A DNA stretch of 64,000 nucleotides, from contig NC_081414.1 of NCBI RefSeq assembly GCF_030272615.1, forward strand, positions 762,047,648 to 762,111,647, given 5' to 3'. Shown one piece after another: positions 11,199-21,643 of the stretch (position 1 is its first letter; the number at the start of each line of letters is the position of its first letter). Origin of the DNA: Cryptomeria japonica. Taxonomy: Eukaryota > Streptophyta > Pinopsida > Cupressales > Cupressaceae. Below the pieces are notes generated by a model. The model saw only the letters and a list, made by a program, of their open reading frames with translations. It was not told the origin of the DNA and searched no databases. Both the position numbers and the translations under genes were made by a program.

Positions 11199-11504
11199 CT
11201 GATACCGTCGGAATTCTGATGACAACTAAAGAAACATGCAACAAGGATGTTGTATATCCGACATCACTTCCATGTCAAACAGTCATTGAGGAGAAAACAT
11301 AGCATCTGTCAGAATTCCGACAGTAATCCATCAAATTTTTTGGCCGGGGGAGCAAATATAGTCGTCATCGGACATCCAACGCAAATGGCATCGTCGGGAA
11401 GACCGATGATGAGTTTTTGATGGTTAAATTGGTCAGAAGTCCAACGTGGTGTCGTCAGACTTCCGATAATTAGCCGTCGGAAATTAGGCCCAAATGTACT
11501 ACTG
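11199..11504. repeat. CACTA right subterminal repeats and terminal inverted repeat
   Basis: Dense degenerate copies of the subterminal word: CCGTCGGAATTCTGATGAC near 11205, CTGTCAGAATTCCGACAG near 11307, CATCGTCGGGAAGACCGATG near 11390, GTCGTCAGACTTCCGAT and GCCGTCGG near 11450-11480. The inverted terminal repeat occupies about 11480-11504. The copy near 11205 closely matches the left-end word near 1053. Confidence 0.75.
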
Positions 11505-11507
11505 AAA

Positions 11508-12474
11508 CAAGCTCCTAGAGCTTGGTATGCAAGGTTGGACAAATATCTTTTGAAGCTTGGTTTTACTAAAGGTAGTGCTGATAGTAATTTATATTACAAG
11601 ATCACTGATGAAGATATTCTGATTATTTAGGTATTTTTTGATGATATCATTTTTGGAGGAGAAGATAGTTTGTGCATGGAATTTGCTAACAACATGAAGA
11701 ATGAATTTGAAATACCCATAATTGGTGAAATGAATTTTTTCTTAGGTTTACAAATTACTCAAACTAACAAAGACATCTTTATTTGTCAAACAAAGTATCT
11801 AAGGGAATTGTTGAAGAACTTTGGTATGGATAATTTCAAACCAATAAGTACTCCTATGGTGACAAGTGAAAAATTATGTATCAAAGATACATTTGCACCG
11901 GTAAATTCAATAAGTTATAAGTCTATGATTTGTGGCTTGTTATATCAAACTCAAACAAGACCAGATATTATGAATGTAGTGAGTGTTATTTCAAAATATC
12001 AAAGTAATCCTAAAGAAAATCATGAATGTGCAGTAAAGAGGATATTCTGGTATTTACAAGGCACAACTAGATATGGCTTATGGTATTCTAGAGATGATAA
12101 CCTCACTTTATGTTCATATACAGATTCGGATTGGGCAGGAGATACTAATGATAGGAAAAGCACTTATGGTGGAGCTTTCTTTCTTGGAAAGAAACTGGTT
12201 TCATGGATCAACAAAAAACAATCATGCATTTCTTTATCTACTGTAGAAGCTGAATATGTTGCAGCAACAATTAATTTTACACAAGTCATGTGGATGAAGA
12301 AAATGTTGAAGGATATCAGGGTAAATTATAGTGAACCGGTAGTTATCTAGTGTGATAACTTTGTAGCTATTGACATGTCTAAGAATCTGGTATTTAACTC
12401 TAAAACTAAGTACATATCAATAAAGGATAACTTTTGGAAGGACAAGGTAGAAGAAAAGGAAGTTAAATTGGTTT
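11508..12474 (+). pseudogene. Copia-1 pol, C-terminal half of reverse transcriptase and RNase H
   Basis: Resumes with QAPRAWYARLDKYLLKLGFT, a stop, FFDDIIFGG (the YVDD box), FFLGLQITQ, KYLRELLKNFGM, STPM, RPDIMNVVSVISKY, SYTDSDWAGDTNDRKST and LSTVEAEYVAA of RNase H. The stop at the RT active-site block and another near 12350 make it a pseudogene. It ends at the TSD copy GTTT (12471-12474), where the TIR element begins. Confidence 0.92.
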
Positions 12475-12509
12475 GGGTAAATGCACCAAGATGGTGAATA
12501 AAAAGGGGG

Positions 12510-13560
12510 GTATAAGTGGCCACTTTTTTTCTTAAAAGAGGCAAACTTGAACTTCAAAGAGATATATGAAGGTCATGCACTAAAAAATAGAAGTTGAGAA
12601 AAGAATAATAATGGTATTTCTCTGAATCTAATTTCTAAACTACTAAATTTTTTTAAAATTGGATAAGATTAAGAGGGTCAAACCTTTCACACACGAAAAA
12701 CTGTTCCTGATTTTTTTAGAAAAACATAACATAGCTATTTTTGTGCATTGCACAAAATATATAGTTAGATTTACTATTTTATAGAACCCTTTTCTAAGAT
12801 GATAAGTAAGAGTGAGATCTAGAAGTTGTGTATTTTGTGTAATTTTTCGTTAAGTATTTTTTTTTTAATGATTTTTTAAAGTGAACGCATCTTGAAAATT
12901 TGTTACCTGTTCGTGCATTGGACATAACTTGCATCAAAATAATTGAAAATGAAAACTTCCTTTTTTAAAAGTGTATATAATCTAGTGTAGAACAATAATA
13001 TGCAATTTATTTTGAATTTGGTTGAGTATATCAAAAGTTATTAAACAAATGGTAGACATATGTCTATGAGGACTATCAAGGCACTGGTAAAGAAAATTAA
13101 AGTTTACTATGCTAATGTTGTCCAAAAATAGAAAATATTATATGGTTAGAAAACTGAGAAGACATGTGAGATTATGGTTGTAATTTGAGAGATACCCACT
13201 TGATCATTTGTAAACTTGATGATGACAAAGTCGAGAAATCATGTTGGAAGATGAAAAAATGTGTAAAGGGACAAAAATGGAGGGAAAATAGGCTTGCAAG
13301 CGTTAGGGTTATTTTCCAACCCTCCTTACCAAGGCCAAAACCTACACTGGGTTTTGTAAAATAAGGTTACGATTAAGTTCTTATTAATCACAGGTCTTCA
13401 TAAAACAGCATGGGTTTTGTAAACTAATAATAGATTTATTGTCAATCTACATGCTCGGGTTTTTGATATATCTATAATTGTAATATTAGTTGTGGTATAC
13501 TTTAATAAATGGTTGGTTGTAAGTATTTTACTTTTGGTGGGTGGTTTCACTATATAAAGT
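12510..13560. other. Left AT-rich flank of the TIR element
   Basis: No open frame of note. GGGTTTTGTAAA-type words near 13350 and 13410 resemble the GGGTTTTG words of the right flank (19790-19990) and probably belong to the element's subterminal repeats. Nothing else is visible. Confidence 0.5.
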
Positions 13561-13737
13561 ATTCGTGTGGTGTCTGTGATTGTGGTATGGTTGGGGTTTC
13601 GGTGTATGGGTAGTCTCTGTTGGTACTGTATGTATGTGTGTTGTGGGGGTGTGGGTGGGTGGGTGGATGTGAGTGTGAGTGTGTGTATGTGTGGTTGTGT
13701 GTGTGTGGGTGTGTGGGGGGGTGTATGGATGGGAGAA
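13561..13737 (+). repeat. GT-rich repeat with a G-quadruplex motif
   Basis: Imperfect TGTG/GGTG repeats. At 13645-13666 there are four runs of three or more G separated by loops of one to three bases, the canonical intramolecular G-quadruplex pattern. Confidence 0.75.
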
Positions 13738-14041
13738 AGGAGGGGAAGAGAGAGAGGGGAGGAAGGAAAATGATAAGGTGGATGAGTGGGAGGTGAAAGT
13801 TGGTGAAGAAGGGGTGGGATTGAGATGAGAGAGACAAAAGAATATGGGGAGAGCGAGTAAGTGGAGAGATAAAGGGAAGAAGGAGAATGGTGAGTGAGTA
13901 AGATGGGAGAGATAAAGATTAGAAGAGGGAGAGAGAAGAAAGTGAAATGGAGAAGGAGAGAGTAAGAGAGAAAGAGAAAAAGAGAAGGGGAAGTTGAGAA
14001 AAGAGAAAGAATGACGAAAAAGAGAGAGAAAGAGAAAGAAT

Positions 14042-14084
<43 letters not shown>

Positions 14085-14155
14085 AAGAGAGGGGGAATTG
14101 AGAAGGAGAGATAAAGAGATAAAGAGAAGGGGAAATTGAGAAAGAAAGGAAAGAA

Positions 14156-14216
<61 letters not shown>

Positions 14217-14765
14217 GGGAAATGAGAAAGAGGAAAAGCAGAAGGGGAAGGTAGAGAGAGAGAGAGAGAGAAAGAGAAAGAGAAAAAGGAAGGGGAAATT
14301 GGGAAAGAAGAGAGAGAGAAAGAATGAAAAAGAGATGGGGAAATTGGGAAAGAGAGAAAGAGAGAGAGAGAGAGTGGAGAGAGAAAGAGAAAGAAAGAGA
14401 GAGAGAGAGATTGAGAAATAGAGAGAGAAAGAGAGAGAGAGGAATTGGTAAAGAAAGCAGAGAGAGAGAGTGGAGAGAGAAAGAGAAAGAAAAGAGAGAG
14501 AGATTGAGAATAGAGAGAAAGAGAGAGAGAACTTGGTAAAGAAAGAGAGAGAGAGAGAGAAAGAGAGAGAAAGAGAGGGTGAAGTGGAGAAAATGAGGAT
14601 AAAGACAAAGAGAAAGAGAGAAATTGAGAAGAGAGAGAGAGGAGTAGAGAGAAAGAAAATGCGAAGGTGAAGTGGAGAGAAAGAGAGGAAGAGAGAGAGA
14701 GAGAGAGAGGGTGAAGTGGAGAGAAAGAGATGAACGTGAAAAGTAGAGAGCGAGAGTGAGAGAGT
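13738..14765. repeat. GA-rich (polypurine) tract
   Basis: About 1 kb almost purely of A and G on the plus strand, with interspersed GGGGAAATTGGGAAAG words that are the reverse complement of the CTTTTCCCAATTTCC words on the other side of the gap. Long apparent reading frames here (Arg/Glu or, inverted, Ser/Leu) are composition artefacts. Confidence 0.95.
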
Positions 14766-15265
14766 NNNNNNNNNNNNNNNNNNNNNNNNNNNNNNNNNNN
14801 NNNNNNNNNNNNNNNNNNNNNNNNNNNNNNNNNNNNNNNNNNNNNNNNNNNNNNNNNNNNNNNNNNNNNNNNNNNNNNNNNNNNNNNNNNNNNNNNNNNN
14901 NNNNNNNNNNNNNNNNNNNNNNNNNNNNNNNNNNNNNNNNNNNNNNNNNNNNNNNNNNNNNNNNNNNNNNNNNNNNNNNNNNNNNNNNNNNNNNNNNNNN
15001 NNNNNNNNNNNNNNNNNNNNNNNNNNNNNNNNNNNNNNNNNNNNNNNNNNNNNNNNNNNNNNNNNNNNNNNNNNNNNNNNNNNNNNNNNNNNNNNNNNNN
15101 NNNNNNNNNNNNNNNNNNNNNNNNNNNNNNNNNNNNNNNNNNNNNNNNNNNNNNNNNNNNNNNNNNNNNNNNNNNNNNNNNNNNNNNNNNNNNNNNNNNN
15201 NNNNNNNNNNNNNNNNNNNNNNNNNNNNNNNNNNNNNNNNNNNNNNNNNNNNNNNNNNNNNNNNN
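14766..15265. other. Assembly gap of 500 N
   Basis: A round 500 N's, probably a placeholder for unknown length. It lies exactly where the purine-rich strand changes from plus to minus, so it probably hides the centre of the inverted low-complexity array. Confidence 0.97.
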
Positions 15266-15523
15266 CCATCACCGTATTCATCTATTCTGATCCCTAATTA
15301 TCCTCCTTGAGTTCAATCTCATCTCTCTCCCCCTCACATTCTCTCTCTACCGAGTCTCTCACCCTTTCCTCCTTCTCATTATCTATCTACCTCATGTCTC
15401 TCACCCTCAACTCCTCTTTCTCTCTCTCCCTATCCCATTCTCCGTCTCTCTACCTCTCTCCCTCTCCCCCTCTCCTTTTCCTAATCTCCCTCTCCCTCCA
15501 TCTCCCCCTCTCTCTCCCTCTCC

Positions 15524-15588
<65 letters not shown>

Positions 15589-15649
15589 TCCTTTTTCCAA
15601 TCTCCTTCTCTCACCCTCTCACCCTCTCCTTTTCCCAATCTCCCTCCCT

Positions 15650-15715
<66 letters not shown>

Positions 15716-16491
15716 CTTTTTCCCATCTCCCTCTTCCCCTCTCCTTTTCCTGATCTCTCTCTCTCTCTCTCCCTCTCCCTCTCCCCCTTCCTTTTCCCAA
15801 TTTCCCTCTCTCTCTCTCCCTCCATCCCCCTCTCATTTTCCCAATTTCCCTCTCTCCCTCTCTCTCTCTCTCTATTCTCTCTCCCTCTCCCTCCCTCTCT
15901 CTCTCTCTCAATCTCCCACTCTCTCTCCCTCTCTCTCTCTTCCAATGACCCTCCCTCTCTCTCTCTCTATTCTCTCTCCCTCTCCCTCCCTCTCTCTCTC
16001 AATCTCCCACTCTCTCCCTCTCTCTCTCTCCCAATGACCCTCCCTCTCTCTCTCTCTCTCCCTCTCTCTCCCTCTCTTTATCCTATTCTCCCCATCTTCA
16101 CCCTCCCTCTCCCTCTCTCCCAATCTCCTCTCTCTCTCTTCGACTCTCTCCCTCCCCATCTCCGTATCCTATTCTCTCCCTCTCTTCCTCTCTCTCTCTC
16201 TCTCTCGTTATCCTATTCTCTCCCTCTCATCCTATCCCCTACTCTCTCTCTCTATCTCTCTACTTTTCCAATTTCCCTTTCTCTCCATCTCCCCCTCTCC
16301 TTTTCCCAATCTCCCTCTCTCTCCCTCTCCCTCTCCGCCTCCTTTTCCCAATCTCCCTCCCTCTCCCTCTCCCCCTCTCCTTTTCCTAATATCCCTCTCT
16401 CCGTCTCCCTCCATCCCCCTCTCCTTATCCTATTCTCTCTCTCTCTCTGTCTCTTCTCTTTCTTTCCCTATCTATGTCCCTCTCTTCCTAA

Positions 16492-16566
<75 letters not shown>

Positions 16567-16950
16567 CTCTATCTCTCCCTCTCCCCCTCTGCTTTACCAA
16601 ATCTCCCTCTCTCTCCCTCTCCCTCTCCTTTTCCCAATCTCCCTCTCTCTCCCTCTCCCCCTCCCTCTCCCTCTCTCTCCATCCCCATCTCCTAATCCTT
16701 ATCCTATTTTCTCTCTCTCTCTCTCTCACACTCTCTCTCATTTTCCTATTATCCCTCTCTCTCCCTCTTCCTCTCTCCCTCTCCCTCTCTCCCTCTCCTT
16801 TTCCTAATTTACCTCTCTCCCTCTCCCTCTCCTTATGCTACTCTCTCTCTCTCTCATCATATCCCCTATTATCTCTCTCTTCACCCTCCCTCTCCCTATC
16901 TCTCTATCTCCTCTCTCCCACTCTCTCCCTCTCTTCCTATCTCCTACTCT

Positions 16951-16986
<36 letters not shown>

Positions 16987-17136
16987 ACTCTCTTTATCCT
17001 ATTCTCCTTGTCTTCACCCTCCCTCTCCCTATCTCTCTATCTCCTCTCTCCCACTCTCTCCCTCTCTTCCTATCTCCTACTCTCTCTCTCTCTCTATCTT
17101 CTCTTCTTTCCCTATCTAGGTCCTATCTTTCTATCC

Positions 17137-17185
<49 letters not shown>

Positions 17186-17475
17186 TCTACTTTTCCAAAT
17201 CTCCCTCTCTCTCCCTCTCCCTCAGTCCCTCTCCTTTTCTCAATCTCCCTCTCTCCTTCTCCCCCTCTCTCTCCCTCTCCCTCCATCCCCATCTCCTAGT
17301 CCTTATCCTATTCTCTCTCTCTCTCTCATTTTCCTAATATCCCTCTCTCTCCCTCTCCCTCTCCCCCTCTCCTTTTCCCAATTTGCCTCTCTCTCCCTCT
17401 CCCTCCATCACCCTCTTTTGTTCCCAATTTACCTCTCTCTCCCTCTCCCTCCATCACCCTCTCCTTTCCCCAATG

Positions 17476-17527
<52 letters not shown>

Positions 17528-17570
17528 TCTCTCTCTCTCCCTCTTCCCCTCTCCTTTTCCCAATGACCCT

Positions 17571-17602
<32 letters not shown>

Positions 17603-17613
17603 CCAATGACCCT

Positions 17614-17653
<40 letters not shown>

Positions 17654-17713
17654 CACTCCTTTTTCCTATCTGCCTCTCTCTCCCTCCCTCTTCCCCTCTC
17701 CTTTTCCCAATCT

Positions 17714-17752
<39 letters not shown>

Positions 17753-17999
17753 TTTCCCAATCTCCCTCTCTCTCTTCCTCTCCCTCTTCCTCTCCCCCTC
17801 TCCTTTTTCCAATCTCCCTCTCTCTCCCTCTCTCCCTCTCCCCCTCTCCTTTTCCTAATCTCCCTCTCTCTCCCTCTCCATCCATCTCCGCCTCTCTCTC
17901 CCTTTCTCTCTCCCTCTCTCTCTCTCTCTCTATCTCTCCTTTTTTCAATCTCCCTCTCTCTCCCTCTCCCCCTCTCCTTTTCCCAATGACCTCCCTCCC

Positions 18000-18030
<31 letters not shown>

Positions 18031-18156
18031 TTCTCTCCTTTTTCCAATCTCCTTCTCTCACCCTCTTTCCCTCTTCTTTACCCAATCTCCCTCCCTCTCT
18101 CTCTCCCTCTCCTTTTCCCCATCTCCCTCTCTCTCCCTCTTCCCCTCTCCTTTTCT

Positions 18157-18226
<70 letters not shown>

Positions 18227-18366
18227 GTCTCTCTCTCTCTCTCTCATTTTCCTAATATCCCTCTCTCTCCCTCTCCCTCTGCCCCTTCCTTTTCCCAATT
18301 TCCCTCTCTCTCTCTCTCCCTCCATCCCTCTCTTGTTTTCCCCAATTTCCCTCTCTCTCCCTCTCC

Positions 18367-18427
<61 letters not shown>

Positions 18428-18446
18428 TCCCTCTCCCAATGACCCT

Positions 18447-18497
<51 letters not shown>

Positions 18498-18549
18498 TCC
18501 TTTTTCCTATCTACCTCTCTCTCCCTCTTCCCCTCTCCTTTACTCAATT

Positions 18550-18590
<41 letters not shown>

Positions 18591-18861
18591 TCCCTCTCAC
18601 CCTCTCCTTTTCCCAATCTCCCTCTCTCTCTCTCCCTCTCCCTCTTCCTCTCCCCCTCTCCTTTTCCCAATCTCCCTCTCTCTCCCTCTCTCCCTCTCCC
18701 TCTCCCCTTTTCCTAATCTCCCTCTCTCTCCCTTTCCCTCCATCTCCTCCTCTCTCTCCCTCTCCCTCCATCTCCCCCCCTCTCGCTCTCTCTCTTTCTC
18801 TCTCCCTCTCCTTTTTCCAATCTCCTTCTTTCACCCTCTTTCCCTCTCCTTTTCCCAATCT

Positions 18862-18904
<43 letters not shown>

Positions 18905-19235
18905 TCCTTTTTCCCATCTCCCTCTCTCTCCCTCTTCCCCTCTCCTTTTCCTAATCTCTCTCTCTCTCTGTCTCTGTCTCTGTCTCTCTCATTGTCTCTC
19001 TCTCATTTTCCTAATATCCCTCTCTCTCCCTCTCCCTCTCCCCCTTCCTTTTCCCAATTTCCTTCTCTCTCTCTCCCTCCATCCCCCTCTCATTTTCCCA
19101 ATTTCCCTCTCTCTCTCCCTCCATCCCTCTCTCTCTCTCTGTATTCTCTCTATCTCCCTCTCCCTCTCTCTCTCTCAATCTCCCACTCTCTCTCCCTCTC
19201 TCTCTCTCTCTCCCCCCTCTCCCCCTCTCCCAATG

Positions 19236-19275
<40 letters not shown>

Positions 19276-19327
19276 TCTTCCTATCTGCCTCTCTCTCCCT
19301 CTTCCCCTCTCCTTTTCCCAATCTCCC

Positions 19328-19373
<46 letters not shown>

Positions 19374-19533
19374 CTCCCTCTCCCTCTCCTCCTCTCCTTT
19401 TCCCAATCTCCCTCTCTCTCCCTCTCCCTCTTCCTCTCCCCCTCTCCTTTTCCAAATCTCCCTCTCTCTCCCTCTCTCCCTCTCCCCCTCTCCTTTTCCT
19501 AATCTCCCTCTCTCTCCCTCTCTCTCCATCTTC

Positions 19534-19575
<42 letters not shown>

Positions 19576-19760
19576 ATTTTTCTTTCTTTCCTTATCTCTC
19601 CCTCTCTTCCTATTCCGTTCTCTTTTGGTCTCTAACTCTCTCTCCATCCTGCTCTCATTATCCTATTCTATCCCTCTTCCTACTCCCTACTCTCTCTCTC
19701 TTCCTCTCTCTCTCTTCATCCTATTCTCACCCTCTCTCTCTCTCTCTCTCTTCCCACTTC
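15266..19760. repeat. CT-rich (polypyrimidine) tract with higher-order units
   Basis: About 4.5 kb of almost pure C and T. It is not a simple microsatellite: CTCT runs are punctuated by the recurrent word CTCCTTTTCCCAATCTCCCT, by CCAATGACCCTCCCT and by CTCCATC, many copies each, so units of roughly 40-100 bp were amplified. No gene is present. Confidence 0.95.
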
Positions 19761-19853
19761 CTATTTGGTTCCTAGTTCTATACAACCCATACAGGTTTTG
19801 CAGAACTGTGACAAAAACTTCTAGTTTTGCATAACCCATGGGTTTCTAAAAAG

Positions 19854-19971
19854 TATAATGTTCCTCAAAACCCGTACGGGTTTTGAGGAACTTTTGATTT
19901 TTTATTGTAAAATATAATGTTCCTCAAAACCCATACAGGTTTTGAGGAACTTTTTTATTTAATTGTTTTTT
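19854..19971. repeat. Tandem 59-bp unit with palindromes in the right flank
   Basis: Two copies of a unit containing GTTCCTCAAAACC and its inverse. In the first, 19860-19891 is a perfect 32-bp palindrome centred on CGTACG; in the second, 19919-19950 has perfect 13-bp arms around CATACA. Related half-words (ACCCATACAGGTTTTGC, ACCCATGGGTTT) occur just upstream. Confidence 0.85.
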
Positions 19972-20083
19972 GTTACCAAGCCTAGCATGTTTTTGAATTT
20001 CTAGAACATGCACGGGTTATGAAATTTTTTTATTTTTTTTGCATGTGGCCAATGTTTTGTTCACCATCTTGGTGCACTTACCC

Positions 20084-20200
20084 GTTTATGTGAACACTAA
20101 AGAGCAGATAGCAGATATATTCACTAAATTTTCATCTAAAGAATCATTTGAATATTTGAGAGACAAGTTAGGGGTTTTTGTCCCTCCGGTAGATACTTGA
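20084..20200 (+). pseudogene. Copia-1 pol, last 38 codons of RNase H
   Basis: Reads VYVNTKEQIADIFTKFSSKE, then FEYLRDKLGVFVPPVDT and a stop at 20198-20200, collinear with VYVNTKERLVDIFTKPLPKE in Copia-2. This proves that the TIR element split one pol gene. Confidence 0.93.
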
Positions 20201-20505
20201 TTGATGCAGGTTGGCATCACTCCGACATGCATTATCAAAGATACTATTCATTATGGCACTGATGAGTGGTGCTACTACTCAGGGGGAGTAGTCATCTTGA
20301 GATTCACAAAGTTTTGATATCTATGTCATTGATGTCAAAGGGGGAGAGATATTGATGTGAGAAAGAAAACTTAAGAGCTATACAGAGATATTATTCAAAG
20401 GGGGAGTTTGTTGGTTGTCTTCCCTTGGGGGAGACTTGTTTGGCATTTCTTGGTAGTTAGATGCTTTTCACATCTACTGTGGCCATCAATGCCAAAGGGG
20501 GAGAT
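20201..20505 (+). promoter_or_regulatory. Copia-1 multiple polypurine tracts
   Basis: Five AGGGGGAG-type tracts, near 20281, 20340, 20399, 20425 and 20494; the last (AAAGGGGGAGA) abuts the 3' LTR and primes plus-strand synthesis. Multiple tracts of this form upstream of the 3' LTR are a described hallmark of Sireviruses. Confidence 0.8.
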
Positions 20506-21643
20506 TGTTGGCAATACAAAAGGATTGATTATGTGTTGTATTGATGTTTTGTCATTAATGTCAACACTAGCTGTTATGGTTGGTTACGAACAGACAAGTT
20601 TTGGTTACAGGCAGAAGATCTAATGTTACCGGTAGAAGAGACTATCTGTTGGACACTTCCGATATGTTTTGATCAATGGAATATGTTCGGATGCTATCAT
20701 ACACCAGTAAACCCTTATAGACATAGGTTTAAGGTTTTACTGGTAGAGCTTTTATTGAGAATCCTTGATAGGATGCATAAGTGGTGTTGGTGCAGTTTCT
20801 AGGATGAACAAGATAATTTATGATCATCCTTCAACTAGTTGGAGACATCGATTTGGCGTAATGGACCCATAATAGGTCAGGTACTTATCTAGGTTATGGA
20901 CCGATATCATGTTAACGTGTTCTCTACACGTTACCAGGATGTTTAATGGATTGGTTAATATTGTTTTGGTCTAAAGCTGACATGGCATATCATTGTAACA
21001 TGGATATATGTAATGATCTTATTGTAATATCTTTTAGGTGGCCGACCTAATTGGTTTAGGCCTTAGGGTTTGTATAAATCATTGTAAGATCTCATTGTAG
21101 ATCATGGCATGGTAACGTACAAGGAAAATGAATGTAATGAGCGAATATTGTAATATCATTCAGGCAGAGGATGAGGTCGATCATTAAAGATCGAATTGGG
21201 TTTATGTAAGAGGTCTAAGGCCTCCGATATTGAGCTTAACTGGGACTGTAATCAGGCATGGTAGATGCTATCTCTGGCAATTCACAATACTAGAGTGTTG
21301 TCCAATTATCTTGAGGTGGTTTTAACCTCTCTGTGGTCAGTGAGACTCTTTTGTAATGAGTAGTGCGCTCTAGGCAGGGTGTCTTCCTGCATGTGCAGGC
21401 CCCTCATTGTATCACATACTTTCTGTAGAAGTATCATCCGACTGTGGGTAGGCTTCCCACGGTGGTTTTTCCTTTATTGGGTTTTCCACGTACAAATCAT
21501 GGTGTTATGTGATATGGTTGAATTGGGTTGATTATCTGTTTCATAGTTGAGTTGCATTGTTTACCGGTATCTGTTTCTGCTATTCCAGTATTTAATGTTT
21601 ATGTGCTCTGGTTTAAGGTTGTAAATTGGATTAATTGACAACA
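20506..21643 (+). repeat. Copia-1 3' LTR
   Basis: Begins TGTTGGCAATACA directly after the polypurine tract and ends GACAACA, a TG...CA LTR of 1138 bp with a short terminal inverted repeat (TGTTG...CAACA). It contains the block TGCATGTGCAGGCCCCT (21388) and CCACGTACAAATC, shared with the LTRs of the other copia elements here. The following CCAAT would be the target duplication, but the other copy is outside the window. Confidence 0.85.

Larger units (their letters stand above)
956..11504. mobile_element. CACTA (En/Spm-type) DNA transposon with captured host gene fragments
   Basis: The 10,549-bp insert begins CACTAATATATTTGG and ends, read inverted, CAGTAGTACATTTGG, about 12 of 15 positions matching, followed by a shared CCTAA. 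It is flanked by AAA at 953-955 and 11505-11507; removing the insert and one AAA restores the copia RT reading. A 3-bp duplication with CACTA termini defines this superfamily. Both ends hold subterminal repeats built on CCGACGG / TCGGAATTCTGATGA words. Inside are an alpha-glucan phosphorylase exon and three inverted-repeat blocks made from a DRM DNA methyltransferase gene. I recognise no TNPD or TNPA transposase, so it is probably non-autonomous. The right terminus reads TACTG rather than TAGTG, one base off canonical. Confidence 0.87.
12475..20083. mobile_element. TIR DNA element with low-complexity core (superfamily unassigned)
   Basis: The left end GGGTAAATGCACCAAGATGG and the inverted right end GGGTAAGTGCACCAAGATGG match over about 29 bases (two differences), and weaker similarity including GGCCAC continues inward. 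GTTT at 12471-12474 is repeated at 20084-20087, and excising the insert rejoins the copia RNase H frame. The 4-bp duplication and GGGTAA ends do not let me name a superfamily. It has no coding capacity: the interior is AT-rich DNA (12510-13560), GT-rich DNA, GA- then CT-rich tracts with a 500-N gap, and a palindrome-rich right flank. Confidence 0.8.
1..21643 (+). mobile_element. Copia-1: Sirevirus-like Ty1/copia element, 3' part, twice interrupted
   Basis: The pol gene enters from the left edge, is cut inside the reverse transcriptase at 955 by a CACTA element, resumes at 11508, is cut again inside RNase H at 12474 by a TIR element, and finishes at 20084-20200, followed by polypurine tracts and a 3' LTR ending at 21643. 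The joints were set by comparison with the uninterrupted Copia-2 copy in this window, whose protein reads straight through the corresponding places. The 5' LTR and gag lie outside the window. Several in-frame stops (for example just before FFDDIIFGG near 11628) show it is dead. RT sequence and repeated AAAGGGGGAGA tracts suggest the Sirevirus lineage. Confidence 0.88.

Noticed and set aside
956-11504. Autonomous CACTA element with its own transposase
   Set aside because: No TNPD/transposase-like text was found in any frame of the interior. The longest frames are short and unrelated.
13398-19834. Long Ser/Leu- and Arg/Glu-rich reading frames, up to 627 codons
   Set aside because: They are products of GA/CT low-complexity DNA, occur in several frames on both strands, and the longest crosses the N gap. 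No protein family is visible.
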